NCBI RefSeq assembly: GCF_030418455.1
Contig: NZ_JAUHPW010000001.1
Location: 186,001 to 250,000, forward strand
Direction of reading: 5' to 3'
From: Demequina litoralis
GTDB taxonomy: Bacteria > Actinomycetota > Actinomycetes > Actinomycetales > Demequinaceae
DNA length: 64,000 nt
The translations under genes and the position numbers were made by a program. This document shows, piece by piece, positions 24,908 through 36,998 of this stretch (position 1 is the stretch's first letter; the number at the start of each line of letters is the position of its first letter). The notes under the pieces are model-generated. The model saw only the letters and a program-made list of their open reading frames with translations. It was not told the DNA's origin and did no database searches.

Positions 24908-27900
24908 ATGACCATGTCCCCGCTGGCTCCCGAGCGCCTCCACACCGCCGACGACACCGTCGCGCAGGTGCGGACGTGGCTCGAGGCCTCCCGGTCCCAC
25001 CGCATCGACGGCTCCGCGCGCCTGCTCGCGCGCATGCTGCGCGACCCGCAGGGGCTGCCGTTCCTCACGGACTTCGTGGACGGCATCGTCCGGCCCGAGG
25101 ACACGGACGTGGCCGCCGCGAGCCTGCGACGCCTGGTGCGACGCGGCCACGCTTTCCTCCCCGGCTACCAGCGGGTCGCTCTCCGGGCCGGCGCGCTCGC
25201 CTCGTACGTCGCTCCCGGGCTCGTGGTCGGGGTCTGCCGCCGCGTCGTGCGGGAGATGGTCGGCCACCTCATCGTCGACGCCTCCGAGGACCGCCTCGGC
25301 CGGGTGCTCGCCCGCCTGCGCTCCCGCGGCAGCCGGCTCAACCTCAACCTGCTCGGCGAGGCGGTGCTCGGCGCCGCCGAGGCCGACCGCCGCCTCGAGC
25401 GCACCCTCGCGCTGCTCGAGCGCCCCGACGTCGACTACGTGTCGCTCAAGGTCTCCGCGGCGGTCGCGCCCCACTCGCCGTGGGCCTTCGACGCCACCGT
25501 CGACGCGGTGGTCGAGCGGCTCGCGCCGCTGTACGAGCTCGCGGCGCGCAAGGACGGCGCCTTCGTCAACCTCGACATGGAGGAGTACCGCGACCTCGAC
25601 CTCACCGTGGCCGTGTTCACCCGCCTGCTCGAGCGTCCCGGCCTCGAGGGCCTCACCGCGGGCATCGTCCTGCAGGCCTACCTGCCCGACTCGCTCGGCG
25701 CGATGCGCCGCCTCCAGGACTGGGCCGCCCAGCGCGTCGCGCGCGGCGGCGCCCCCATCAAGGTGCGCCTGGTCAAGGGCGCCAACCTCTCGATGGAGCG
25801 CGTCGACGCGGAGCAGCACGGGTGGCCGCTCGCGACGTGGGGCTCCAAGGAGGAGTCCGACGCCCACTACAAGCGCCTCCTCGACCTGGCGCTCACCCCC
25901 GAGTCCCTCGCGCACGTGCGTCTCGGCGTCGCCGGCCACAACCTGTTCGACATCGCGCACGCCCTGCTGACCGCGCGCGAGCGGGGGATCACCGCCGGCC
26001 TCGACTTCGAGATGCTGCTCGGCATGGGCGAGCACGTCGCCGCCGCGGTGGCCGAGGACGCCGGGCCGCTCCGCCTCTACACGCCCGTGGTGCACCCCGG
26101 CGAGTTCGACGTCGCGCTCGCGTACCTGGTGCGCCGCCTCGAGGAGGTCGCGAGCCCCGAGAACTTCATGTCCGCGCTCTTCGACCTCGACGACGACGCC
26201 ACCTTCGCCCGCGAGGAGGCCCGCTTCCGCGCGTCCCTCGCGCGCGCCGAGGAGCCGGCGCCCGCGTCCCACCGTGACGCCGGACGCGCCCCGGCGCCGG
26301 CGGCGGGCTTCGTCAACGCCGCCGACACCGACCCGTCGCTCCCCGCCAGCCGCACCTGGGCCCGCGCCATCCACGCCGGCAGCCGGTCCTCGCAGGCGGG
26401 CCTGGCCACGCTTGGCGCCGCCCGCGTGGAGGACGATGCGGCGGTCGCCGCCCAGGTCGCGGCCGCCAAGGCCGGTGCCTCGGCCTGGCAGGCGCTCGCC
26501 CCCGAGGACCGTGCGGCGATCCTGCACGCGGCGGGTCGCGCGCTCGAGGCCCGTCGGGGCGACCTGGTCGCCGTGATGATGGCCGAGGCGGGCAAGACCA
26601 TCGACCAGGCCGACCCCGAGGTCTCCGAGGCCGTCGACTTCGCCCACTACTACGCCGAGCGCTCGCTCGACCTCCACCGCCTCGACGGCGCCCGCCCGGT
26701 GCCGCGCGACGTCACGGTGGTGACGCCGCCGTGGAACTTCCCGGTCGCGATTCCCGCGGGGTCGACCCTCGCGGCCCTCGCCGCCGCCTCGGCCGTCGTG
26801 CTCAAGCCCGCGGAGCAGTCCGCACGCTGCGGCGCCCTGCTCGCCGAGATCCTGTGGGAGGCGGGCGTCCCGCGCGACGCGCTGCGCCTCGTGGACATCT
26901 CCGCCGCCGGCATCGACGCCGGGCTGGGCGACGCGCTGCTGGGTCACGCCGACGTCGACCAGGTGATCCTCACCGGCGCGTACGAGACCGGCGCCCTGTT
27001 CCACCGCGTCGCGCCGGGCCTGCGGCTCTTCGCGGAGACCTCCGGGAAGAACGCGATCGTGGTGACCCCGAGCGCGGACCTCGACCTCGCGGCCCGCGAC
27101 GTCGTGCAGTCCGCCTTCGGCCACGCCGGCCAGAAGTGCTCAGCCGCGTCGCTCGTCATCCTCGTCGGCTCGGTCGCCACCTCCCGTCGCTTCCTCACGC
27201 AGCTCGAGGACGCCGTCCGCTCGCTGCACGTGGGTCCCGCCGACGACCCGACCACGCAGATGGGCCCCGTCATCGAGCCCGCCCGCGGCAAGCTGCTGCG
27301 CGCGCTCACCACGCTCGAGCCGGGGGAGCGGTGGCTCGTCGAGCCCCGTCGTCTCGACGACGAGGGGAGGACCTGGACGCCCGGCGTCCGCACCGGCGTG
27401 ACGCCCGGCTCGTGGTTCCACCTGACCGAATGCTTCGGCCCCGTCCTGGGCATCATGACCGCGGCGACGCTCGACGAGGCGATCGCGCTCCAGAACGGCG
27501 TCGACTACGGCCTGACCGCGGGCCTGCACTCGCTCGAGGGCGACGAGATCTCGCGCTGGCTCGGCGCCGTCGAGGCGGGCAACGTCTACGTCAACCGCGG
27601 CATCACCGGCGCGATCGTGCAGCGCCAGCCGTTCGGCGGCTGGAAGCGCTCGGTCGTGGGCCCGACCGCCAAGGCGGGCGGCCCGTCCTACCTGGTGCAG
27701 CTGACCGGGTGGGAGCGGACCGAGCCCTCGACGCCGTCCGCGGCCGCGCGGCTCCCGCTGCTCGCGGACGCGCCGGGATGGGTGAGCGCCGCCGCCGAGG
27801 CCGATGCGCGCGCCTGGGACCGCACGTTCGGCACCGCGGTCGACCGCAGCCGCCTCGGGTCCGAGCGCAACGCGCTGCGCTACGCGCCCGCGGCCACGGA

Positions 27901-28279
27901 GATCCGCTGGGACGGCGCCGACGAGGCCGCGCTGCAGCGCGTGTGCGCGGCCAGGATCCTGGCCGGCGGCACGGGCGGGTTGTCGAGCGCGGTCGAGCCG
28001 GCGCCGCGCCTGCGCGCGCTGGTCGAGGAGGCCGGGCTCGCGGTGACCATCGAGACCGAGGAGGAGCTCGTCGCGCGCGTCGCCGGGGACGGCGCGCGGG
28101 TGCGGGCCGTGGGCGCCGCGCCCCGGCAGCGCATCGACCTCGCCGTCTACGACGCCCCGGTGACCGGCGCACCCGAGGTCGAGCTGCTGCCGTTCCTGCG
28201 CGAGCAGGCCGTCGCCGTGACGATGCACCGCTTCGGCACCGCCTGGCCCGTGGCCGATGCGGTGGTGGCCGAGCTGTAG
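24908..28279 (+). CDS. putA: Bifunctional proline dehydrogenase / glutamate-semialdehyde dehydrogenase
   Basis: A 1123-residue PutA that oxidises proline to P5C with FAD and then glutamate semialdehyde to glutamate with NAD+. The PRODH barrel occupies about residues 70-450 (YVSLKVSAAVAP, KVRLVKGANLSMER, GVAGHNLFDIAHAL). The aldehyde dehydrogenase domain spans about 500-1000: VTPPWNFPVAIPAG, catalytic Glu710 in FAETSGKN and Cys744 in GHAGQKCSAA. A C-terminal extension of about 120 residues follows. There is no N-terminal RHH DNA-binding domain, so regulation must be external, fitting the divergent LysR. ATG at 24908 with GAAGGAG. Confidence 0.95.
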   Translation: MTMSPLAPERLHTADDTVAQVRTWLEASRSHRIDGSARLLARMLRDPQGLPFLTDFVDGIVRPEDTDVAAASLRRLVRRGHAFLPGYQRVALRAGALASYVAPGLVVGVCRRVVREMVGHLIVDASEDRLGRVLARLRSRGSRLNLNLLGEAVLGAAEADRRLERTLALLERPDVDYVSLKVSAAVAPHSPWAFDATVDAVVERLAPLYELAARKDGAFVNLDMEEYRDLDLTVAVFTRLLERPGLEGLTAGIVLQAYLPDSLGAMRRLQDWAAQRVARGGAPIKVRLVKGANLSMERVDAEQHGWPLATWGSKEESDAHYKRLLDLALTPESLAHVRLGVAGHNLFDIAHALLTARERGITAGLDFEMLLGMGEHVAAAVAEDAGPLRLYTPVVHPGEFDVALAYLVRRLEEVASPENFMSALFDLDDDATFAREEARFRASLARAEEPAPASHRDAGRAPAPAAGFVNAADTDPSLPASRTWARAIHAGSRSSQAGLATLGAARVEDDAAVAAQVAAAKAGASAWQALAPEDRAAILHAAGRALEARRGDLVAVMMAEAGKTIDQADPEVSEAVDFAHYYAERSLDLHRLDGARPVPRDVTVVTPPWNFPVAIPAGSTLAALAAASAVVLKPAEQSARCGALLAEILWEAGVPRDALRLVDISAAGIDAGLGDALLGHADVDQVILTGAYETGALFHRVAPGLRLFAETSGKNAIVVTPSADLDLAARDVVQSAFGHAGQKCSAASLVILVGSVATSRRFLTQLEDAVRSLHVGPADDPTTQMGPVIEPARGKLLRALTTLEPGERWLVEPRRLDDEGRTWTPGVRTGVTPGSWFHLTECFGPVLGIMTAATLDEAIALQNGVDYGLTAGLHSLEGDEISRWLGAVEAGNVYVNRGITGAIVQRQPFGGWKRSVVGPTAKAGGPSYLVQLTGWERTEPSTPSAAARLPLLADAPGWVSAAAEADARAWDRTFGTAVDRSRLGSERNALRYAPAATEIRWDGADEAALQRVCAARILAGGTGGLSSAVEPAPRLRALVEEAGLAVTIETEEELVARVAGDGARVRAVGAAPRQRIDLAVYDAPVTGAPEVELLPFLREQAVAVTMHRFGTAWPVADAVVAEL

Positions 28280-28301
28280 AGGTCGCACCCGGGCACGGGG
28301 C

Positions 28302-28307
28302 TAGCCT
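28302..28307 (+). promoter_or_regulatory. -10 element TAGCCT
   Basis: TAGCCT 27 bases before the ATG at 28335, followed by a GGGGGAGGG Shine-Dalgarno; likely the promoter of the DHFR-like gene. No clear -35. Confidence 0.4.
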
Positions 28308-28334
28308 GGAGGAACCCGAGGCGGGGGAGGGCCC

Positions 28335-28925
28335 ATGGGCCAGGTGGTCATGTACGGCTCGGTGTCCGTCGACGGGTTCATCGCCGACGACGGGGACCGG
28401 CCCGGGCCGCTGTTCGACTGGCTGGTCGGCGGCGACGTGCCGTTGGACGACGGCGGTGTGCTACGGGTCTCGCGCGCGTCCTACGACTACACGCGGCCGT
28501 ACTGGGACCGGATCGGCGCGACCGTCGTCGGGCGCCGGTCCTTCGACCTCGCGGACGGCTTCGACGGGACGCCGCCGAGCGGCGTCGAGCACGTCGTGGT
28601 GGTCTCGCATCGGGGACCGCCCGAGGGGTGGGACCCCGCGGCGCCGTTCCACTTCATCGACGGGGTCGAGGGGGCCGTGGCCGCGGCGCGGGTGCTCGCG
28701 GGGCGCCGTGTCGTCGAGGTCTCCGCCGGCGACATCGGCGGTCAGGCGCTCGACGCGGGACTGGTCGACGAGGTGCGCATGGACGTCGTGCCGGTGGTGC
28801 TCGGGTCCGGCCGGCGCTTCTTCGGCGCGGTCCACGCCCCGCACCTGCTGGAGGACCCCGACGAGGTGATCGAAGGGGACCGGGTGATGCACGTGCGGTA
28901 CCGGGTGCGGCGGCCGTCGGCCTGA
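28335..28925 (+). CDS. Dihydrofolate-reductase-like (RibD C-terminal) protein
   Basis: A 196-residue protein of the RibD C-terminal/DHFR fold. The N-terminus VVMYGSVSVDGFIADDGDRPG and the middle VVGRRSFD plus VVEVSAGDIGGQALDAGLVDEV are typical of stand-alone actinobacterial 'dihydrofolate reductase family' proteins. These bind NADPH but their substrates are mostly unknown, and this is unlikely to be the housekeeping FolA. ATG at 28335. Convergent with the monooxygenase gene. Confidence 0.88.
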   Translation: MGQVVMYGSVSVDGFIADDGDRPGPLFDWLVGGDVPLDDGGVLRVSRASYDYTRPYWDRIGATVVGRRSFDLADGFDGTPPSGVEHVVVVSHRGPPEGWDPAAPFHFIDGVEGAVAAARVLAGRRVVEVSAGDIGGQALDAGLVDEVRMDVVPVVLGSGRRFFGAVHAPHLLEDPDEVIEGDRVMHVRYRVRRPSA

Positions 28926-28938
28926 CCGACCCGAGGCG

Positions 28939-30036
28939 TCAGCGGCCGAGGACCTCCGCGATCGCCTTCGCCGTCACGCGGGCCGCACGGTTCGACGAGA
29001 TGGTGCTGGCCTGGGGGCCGTAGCCCGCGAGGAAGAGCCCCGGCTCGCCGGGCACCCGGCCGTCCTCGACCACGATGCCACCCGCATCGTTCACGACGCC
29101 AAGCGGACGCAGGTGCGCGATCTCCGGGCGGAAGCCCGTGGCCCAGATCACCGCGTCGAGCGGGATCTCCACGTCCTCGCGGGTGATCACGCCGGTCAGG
29201 GTCATCTCCGCGAACATGGGGCGCCGCTCGAGCCGGCCCGCGGCCTCGAGGCGCCGCACGAGGGGCGAGCGCGGCAGCCCGGTTACCGACACGATCGACG
29301 GCAGGGGCCGGCCGGCGCGCGCCGCCTCGTCCTGGATGGCGACGGCGACCCGTCCGCGCTCCGCGGACAGCTCGACCTCCTCGTCGTGGAAGGTCGGGTT
29401 CCGGCGCGTGAACCACAGCACCTCCGAGGCCACGTCGCCCACCTCGTCGAGGAAGGTGAGGGCCGAGGTGCCGCCCCCGACCACGCCCACCCGCAGGCCC
29501 GCGAAGGGCGCGGCTCCCGTGTACGCGGCGGTGGTGACCTGGAGGCCGCGGTAGAGGTCGCGGCCCGGCATGAACGGCGTGCGGGGGCTGGTCCACGTGC
29601 CCGTCGCGGACACGACGACGCGGGCCTCGACGGACGAGACCGCGGAACCGGTCGCCGCGAGCACCCGGTAGCGGTCGCCGGCACGCTCGACGCGCGCCAC
29701 CGTGACGGGACGGATCACGTCGATCCCGTGCCGCTCCTCGTAGCTGCCGTAGTACTCGGCGACCACGTCGCGGGCGGGGCGGTCGCCCGGCGCGGACGAG
29801 AAGGACAGCCCCGTGTCGGCCATGCCCGGCAGGTCATGGAGGTGGTGCGTGCCGCCCAGGGTGAGCGACGACCAGCGGTGCTGCCACGCCCCGCCGGGAC
29901 CCGGGCCGCGGTCCAGGACGAGCACGTCGCGGCCGCTTTCCAGACCCCTGCGTGCCAGGTGGTAGGCGACGGCGAGGCCTGCCTGACCCGCCCCGATGAT
30001 GACGACGTCGGCGGTGCGGTGCGTCGGCTCGGGCAT
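28939..30036 (-). CDS. FAD-dependent oxidoreductase / flavin monooxygenase-like
   Basis: A 365-residue class B-type flavoprotein. FAD Rossmann motif VIIGAGQAGLAVAYHLA (residues about 12-26), second dinucleotide motif VGVVGGGTSAL (about residue 180) and the ATG-like motif VIWATGFRPEIAHL near the C-terminus. Shorter than typical FMOs (about 450) and without a clear FxGxxxHxxxY/F. It probably oxidises N or S in a small molecule. The ATG at 30036 is 49 bp downstream of the MarR gene on the same strand, so an operon is likely. Confidence 0.85.
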   Translation of the reverse strand: MPEPTHRTADVVIIGAGQAGLAVAYHLARRGLESGRDVLVLDRGPGPGGAWQHRWSSLTLGGTHHLHDLPGMADTGLSFSSAPGDRPARDVVAEYYGSYEERHGIDVIRPVTVARVERAGDRYRVLAATGSAVSSVEARVVVSATGTWTSPRTPFMPGRDLYRGLQVTTAAYTGAAPFAGLRVGVVGGGTSALTFLDEVGDVASEVLWFTRRNPTFHDEEVELSAERGRVAVAIQDEAARAGRPLPSIVSVTGLPRSPLVRRLEAAGRLERRPMFAEMTLTGVITREDVEIPLDAVIWATGFRPEIAHLRPLGVVNDAGGIVVEDGRVPGEPGLFLAGYGPQASTISSNRAARVTAKAIAEVLGR

Positions 30037-30085
30037 GGCTCAACACTACGGGTTCAGCGAAGGGACGACGGCAGGCGCACGGGCG

Positions 30086-30604
30086 TCAGGAGGGGGTGCC
30101 GGCGCGGAGGCCCAGCTCGACTCCGAGCCGGTCGATCTCCGCCTGGCAGCTCGTCGCGGGGGACGCGTCCAGCACCCTGAGCGCGACCCGTCCGATCACC
30201 TCGGCCTCGTCCGCGGGCACCACGTCGACCAGGCCGTGCTTGAGGTGCGCGGCGAAGACGGGGAGCGCCGCGGTGAGCGCCGAGCCTCCCGCATCGTCCA
30301 GCTCCACCCACGTGCCGCGGTGGTCCTCGACGCACGTCACGCGCTTGACGAGCCCGCGGGCCTCCATGCGCGACACGTGGTGCGAGATCCGCGACTTCTC
30401 CCACCCGAGCATCTCACCGAGCGAGCCCGCACGCAGGCGGCCGTCGGGCGCCGCGTCGAGCGCCATGAGGATGTCGAGGTCGGGGACGGAGATGCCCACC
30501 TCCGCCTGCAGCCGCTGCTCGAGGCCCGCCACGAGACGGCGTCCCATGAGCGCGATCGCGCGCCACAGCGCCCAATCGCGCGGCTCGAGGGAGGGGGAGG
30601 TCAC
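30086..30604 (-). CDS. MarR-family regulator
   Basis: A 172-residue MarR repressor with winged HTH: LRAGSLGEMLGWEKSRISHHVSRMEARGLVKRV (recognition helix KSRISHHVSRM, about residues 70-80) and wing EDHRGTWVELDDAG. The GTG at 30604 is six bases after TAGCAT (30616-30611), with GTGACA at 30639-30634 as -35 and a 17-bp spacer, so the mRNA may be leaderless. It likely controls itself and the downstream flavoprotein. Confidence 0.88.
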   Translation of the reverse strand: MTSPSLEPRDWALWRAIALMGRRLVAGLEQRLQAEVGISVPDLDILMALDAAPDGRLRAGSLGEMLGWEKSRISHHVSRMEARGLVKRVTCVEDHRGTWVELDDAGGSALTAALPVFAAHLKHGLVDVVPADEAEVIGRVALRVLDASPATSCQAEIDRLGVELGLRAGTPS

Positions 30605-30610
30605 GCCTCC

Positions 30611-30639
30611 ATGCTAGGGGCGCGCCGGTGACGTGTCAC
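30611..30639 (-). promoter_or_regulatory. marR promoter with overlapping operator-like palindrome
   Basis: -35 GTGACA (30639-30634), a 17-bp spacer, -10 TAGCAT (30616-30611). GTGAC-GT-GTCAC (30628-30639) is an inverted repeat covering the -35, suitable as an autoregulatory MarR site. Confidence 0.5.
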
Positions 30640-30679
30640 GGAGGCCGCGCCCGCCCTCGCGCGACCCGCGCGCCCGTCC

Positions 30680-30685
30680 TAGGCT
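30680..30685 (+). promoter_or_regulatory. -10 element TAGGCT
   Basis: TAGGCT followed by GGAGAC, about 36 bases upstream of the ATG at 30721. It matches the recurrent TAGGCTGGA form seen at 19659. No clear -35. Confidence 0.4.
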
Positions 30686-30720
30686 GGAGACGTCCCCAGG
30701 ACCAGCGACGGAGGTGGATC

Positions 30721-30870
30721 ATGAGCGACGACAAGGTCCTCGACACGCGGCACTACAAGTTCGAGCAGATCAAGGCGAAGGAGCTCGCGCGCGGCGCGAG
30801 CGAGGACGAGGCCACCCGCATCGCGGCCGCGACCGTCGACAAGGTGATGGAGCAGGAGTCCTCCTCCTGA
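30721..30870 (+). CDS. Small charged conserved protein (49 aa)
   Basis: A 49-residue, highly charged helical protein (KFEQIKAKELARGASEDEA and AAATVDKVMEQ). Such small proteins are common in actinobacteria, sometimes labelled plasmid-stabilisation or Rho-N-like, but I cannot assign a function. ATG at 30721 with GGAGGTGG upstream. It lies directly before the phosphatidyltransferase gene, which has its own promoter. Confidence 0.72.
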   Translation: MSDDKVLDTRHYKFEQIKAKELARGASEDEATRIAAATVDKVMEQESSS

Positions 30871-30878
30871 CATCCCTC

Positions 30879-30884
30879 TAGACT
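30879..30884 (+). promoter_or_regulatory. Leaderless-type -10 TAGACT
   Basis: TAGACT seven bases before the GTG at 30892 in the 21-bp gap between genes. There is no Shine-Dalgarno between it and the start. Confidence 0.5.
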
Positions 30885-30891
30885 GTGCGGC

Positions 30892-31536
30892 GTGGAAGCC
30901 GTCGAGCACCCCCGACCCGGGCACGTCCATCCGGTCCCGTCGACCGCGGTGTGGACGATCCCCAACGCGATCAGCGCCGTCCGTCTGGTCCTGATCGCGG
31001 TCTTCGGCGCGCTCCTCAGCGCCGACCGTGACACCTGGGCGATCGTCGCGCTGGCGGCGGCCGGCATCAGCGACTTCCTGGACGGCTACCTCGCGCGCCG
31101 GTGGGGCCAGGTCACCCGGCTGGGCCGTCTGCTCGATCCCGCCGCGGACCGGCTGCTCACCGTCGCGGTCGTGCTCGGTCTCGCCTTCCGCGACATCATC
31201 CCGTGGTGGCTCGTCGCGGTGCTGCTCGCCCGCGACGTCATGGTCGGCACGGTGCTGCTCATCGCGCACCGCCACCACGTCGCGTCGCCGCAGGTGACCT
31301 TCGTGGGCAAGCTCGCCACCGCGCTGCTCTACCTCTTCCTGCCGATGGCGTACCTCGTCACCGTGGCCTTCCCCGACTGGGGGCCGCTCCACGCGGTCGC
31401 GATCGCGGGGGCATCCGTGGCGGCCGTCTTCTACTGGTACTCCGGCGTGGGCTACGTCCGCGATCTGCGTGCGCGAATGGCCTCGCACGCCGGGCGTGGC
31501 GAGGTGTCGCCGGAGGGCCCCGCGGGCCTAGGATGA
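30892..31536 (+). CDS. CDP-alcohol phosphatidyltransferase (PgsA-like)
   Basis: A 214-residue membrane enzyme that transfers a phosphatidyl group from CDP-diacylglycerol to an alcohol. The complete family motif D-G-x2-A-R-x8-G-x3-D-x3-D is present (DGYLAR, then G, D, D through DPAADR, about residues 63-86). Five to six TM helices. The sequence IPNAISAVRLVLIAVFG at the N-terminus resembles PgsA/cardiolipin synthase-type members, but the alcohol acceptor cannot be fixed. GTG start, leaderless candidate. Confidence 0.88.
   Translation: MEAVEHPRPGHVHPVPSTAVWTIPNAISAVRLVLIAVFGALLSADRDTWAIVALAAAGISDFLDGYLARRWGQVTRLGRLLDPAADRLLTVAVVLGLAFRDIIPWWLVAVLLARDVMVGTVLLIAHRHHVASPQVTFVGKLATALLYLFLPMAYLVTVAFPDWGPLHAVAIAGASVAAVFYWYSGVGYVRDLRARMASHAGRGEVSPEGPAGLG
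31529..31534 (+). promoter_or_regulatory. -10 element TAGGAT upstream of garA
   Basis: TAGGAT overlapping the last codons of the phosphatidyltransferase gene, with a GAAGGAGG Shine-Dalgarno before the ATG at 31567. Confidence 0.4.
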
Positions 31537-31566
31537 GCAGCGAACGGTCGAGCTGAAGGAGGCGTC

Positions 31567-31989
31567 ATGACCTATGACGAGAGCCCCGTCGAGCGCACGA
31601 TGTCGCTCGACTCCGCAGCCCCCGTGGACGAGGCGGTGCAGCACCGCCTGAGCTCGCAGGACCAGGCCGCCGTCGAGGCGCTCGGTCCCGATCACGCGCT
31701 GCTCATCGTCCACCACGGCCCCAACCTGGGCGCGCGCTTCCTGCTCGACGTCGACGTCACGACGGCCGGGCGGTCCGTCAAGTCCGACATCTTCCTCGAC
31801 GACGTCACGGTGAGCCGCGAGCACGCGCAGTTCATCCGCGACGGCCACGCGTTCTTCGTGCGCGACCAGGGGTCGCTCAACGGCACGTACGTCAACCGGG
31901 AGAACGTCTCCGAGCGCAGGCTCGAGGCGGGCGACGAGGTCCAGATCGGCAAGTACCGCCTGACCTTCCACCCCGGTTCGCAGGCCTGA
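31567..31989 (+). CDS. garA: FHA-domain protein, GarA/OdhI type
   Basis: A 140-residue FHA protein. The FHA domain (about residues 50-125) has the phosphothreonine-binding loops GRSVKSDIFLDD, VSREHAQF and GSLNGTYVN. The N-terminus carries a candidate phospho-acceptor (ERTMSL, Thr11) in place of the ETTS motif of GarA/OdhI. In actinobacteria this protein, when unphosphorylated, inhibits 2-oxoglutarate dehydrogenase and adjusts glutamate metabolism under Ser/Thr kinase control. It forms an operon with FtsR 3 bp downstream. Confidence 0.88.
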   Translation: MTYDESPVERTMSLDSAAPVDEAVQHRLSSQDQAAVEALGPDHALLIVHHGPNLGARFLLDVDVTTAGRSVKSDIFLDDVTVSREHAQFIRDGHAFFVRDQGSLNGTYVNRENVSERRLEAGDEVQIGKYRLTFHPGSQA

Positions 31990-31992
31990 CGG

Positions 31993-32730
31993 ATGGCGCA
32001 GGCCGCACGCCCCCAGGCGGCGCCCGCGCCCCGGGAGACCGAGGGCGCTTCGCCGCAGCCGTTGGTCGGCACATGGCCGCACGCGCTCTCGCATGAGCCG
32101 ATGCTGCGCGTGAGCGACGTGCTCGGTCTGGTCCAGCCGCAGTTCCCCACGCTCACGACGTCGAAGCTGCGCTTCCTCGACTCGAACGGCCTCGTGACAC
32201 CGCAGCGCACGTCGGCGGGCTACCGCCAGTACTCGCCCGCGGACGTCGAGCGGCTGCGCTTCGTGCTGCGCCAGCAGCGCGACCACTACCGGCCGCTCAC
32301 CGTCATCCGGGAGCAGCTCGACGCCCTCGACTCGGGGCTGCTGCACGAGCCTGTGACGCTGACCGAGATCGGCGAGGCCCCCGACGACTACCTCACCGCG
32401 GCGGCGGTCGCGGAGCGCGGGGGAGTGACGCTCGAGACGCTGCGGGAGCTCGAGGACGCCGGCATCGTGGGCGCCTCCACGCCCGGCGGCTACGAGCCGG
32501 GCGTGCTGACCGTCGTGGTGGCCGCCGCCGCGTACCTCAACGCCGGCGGGGACGTGCGCTCCCTGCGGACGCTCGTGCTGGCGGCCCGCCGCGAGGCGGA
32601 CCGCGCCGAGGCCCACGCCGCACCCCTGCGCCGTCGCGCCGGGGGAGAGGCCGAGGCCGCCGCCGCCGAGTTCGGGGAGGCCGCGATCGCCGCGTTCTCC
32701 GCCGTCGTGCGGCACCAGGTGGGAGGATAG
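31993..32730 (+). CDS. ftsR: MerR-family regulator, FtsR type
   Basis: A 245-residue MerR-like protein with HTH at about residues 38-105 (MLRVSDVLGLVQPQFPTLTTSKLRFLDSNGL, then RTSAGYRQYSPADVERL). The order GarA, FtsR, second MerR is conserved in actinobacteria; in Corynebacterium FtsR activates ftsZ. The Ala/Arg/Glu-rich C-terminal helix suggests dimerisation. ATG at 31993, 3 bp after garA, so probably co-translated. Confidence 0.85.
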   Translation: MAQAARPQAAPAPRETEGASPQPLVGTWPHALSHEPMLRVSDVLGLVQPQFPTLTTSKLRFLDSNGLVTPQRTSAGYRQYSPADVERLRFVLRQQRDHYRPLTVIREQLDALDSGLLHEPVTLTEIGEAPDDYLTAAAVAERGGVTLETLRELEDAGIVGASTPGGYEPGVLTVVVAAAAYLNAGGDVRSLRTLVLAARREADRAEAHAAPLRRRAGGEAEAAAAEFGEAAIAAFSAVVRHQVGG

Positions 32731-32762
32731 GGACGGGGCCGCGCGACACGTGCGCGCGGTCG

Positions 32763-32810
32763 TTGACCCGGTGGGCCCGCAGCCCTAACGTTTGAGTCAA
32801 GGTTGAACCT
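32763..32810 (+). promoter_or_regulatory. Promoter with two tandem dyads before second MerR gene
   Basis: -35 TTGACC (32763-32768), a 17-bp spacer, -10 TAACGT (32786-32791). Directly downstream lie two perfect palindromes sharing one base: TTGA-G-TCAA (32792-32800) and AGGTT-G-AACCT (32800-32810). They cover the predicted transcription start, so binding would repress; either MerR protein nearby could be the ligand. Confidence 0.6.
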
Positions 32811-32820
32811 AGGAGGACAG

Positions 32821-33393
32821 ATGACCGACGGACCCGGCCACCGCACGCCTCCCCGGCTCGATCAGGGGGTCCTCTTCGACGACGGTCTTCCGCCGCTCGA
32901 CGAGAACGCGGGCTACCGCGGTCCCACCGCGTGCAAGGCCGCCGGCATCACCTACCGCCAGCTCGACTACTGGGCCCGCACGGGCCTCGTCGAGCCCACC
33001 GTGCGCTCCGCGACCGGCTCGGGCACGCAGCGCCTCTACGGCTTCCGCGACATCCTGGTGCTGCGGGTGGTCAAGCGGCTGCTCGACTCGGGGGTGTCCC
33101 TCCAGCAGATCCGCAGCGCCGTCGAGCACCTGCGCGAGCGCGGCGTCGAGGACCTGTCCCGCATCACCCTGATGTCCGACGGCGCCTCGGTCTACGAGTG
33201 CACGTCCGACGACGAGGTCATCGACCTCGTCCAGGGCGGTCAGGGCGTGTTCGGCATCGCGCTGGGCAAGGTGTGGCGCGAGCTCGAGGGCTCGCTGTCC
33301 TCGCTGCCCGCCGACCGCGCCGACGACCCGGCCCGCGTGGCCGCCGTAGACGAGCTCGCGGAGCGCCGCGCCCGGCGCAGCCAGGCCGGCTGA
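32821..33393 (+). CDS. MerR-family regulator (second of the GarA cluster)
   Basis: A 190-residue MerR-like regulator with HTH YRGPTACKAAGITYRQLDYWARTGLV (two segments, about residues 33-60) and the wing/helix region QRLYGFRDILVLRVVKRLLDSGVSLQQIR. This matches the conserved actinobacterial second MerR beside FtsR (Rv1830-like). ATG 32821 is preferred over the upstream TTG (32803) because TAGGAGG lies between them. It has its own strong promoter with operator dyads. Confidence 0.87.
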   Translation: MTDGPGHRTPPRLDQGVLFDDGLPPLDENAGYRGPTACKAAGITYRQLDYWARTGLVEPTVRSATGSGTQRLYGFRDILVLRVVKRLLDSGVSLQQIRSAVEHLRERGVEDLSRITLMSDGASVYECTSDDEVIDLVQGGQGVFGIALGKVWRELEGSLSSLPADRADDPARVAAVDELAERRARRSQAG

Positions 33394-33417
33394 CCCCACC
33401 CTTCCCGTCGTCCTCGG

Positions 33418-33451
33418 GGACGATGCGCGCCCTCCTGCCCGCGCATCGTCC
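33418..33451. terminator. Hairpin terminator after MerR gene
   Basis: Perfect 12-bp stem GGACGATGCGCG / CGCGCATCGTCC with a 10-base loop, 25 bp after the MerR stop. There is no U tract, as is common in high-GC genomes. The rest of the 183-bp gap to pyc shows nothing else clear. Confidence 0.65.
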
Positions 33452-33576
33452 TGCCGTCGTGACCGCCCCGCGGCGAGGCCACGCGCAGTGCCCGCGCGGC
33501 CCGTCTCACCTGGTGGACGGCGGCTGACTGGCGTCCCGAAACCTGGCAGGATGTCCCCATCGACGAAGGGAAGCAG

Positions 33577-36984
<3,408 letters not shown>

Positions 36985-36998
36985 ACACGTGGTCGGGG

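Noticed and set aside
22262-27124. Very long minus-strand open frame opposite putA and running past 23-24.9 kb
   Set aside because: Crosses genes on both strands, has no domain and mirrors high-GC codons of PutA and the LysR/EI24 genes.
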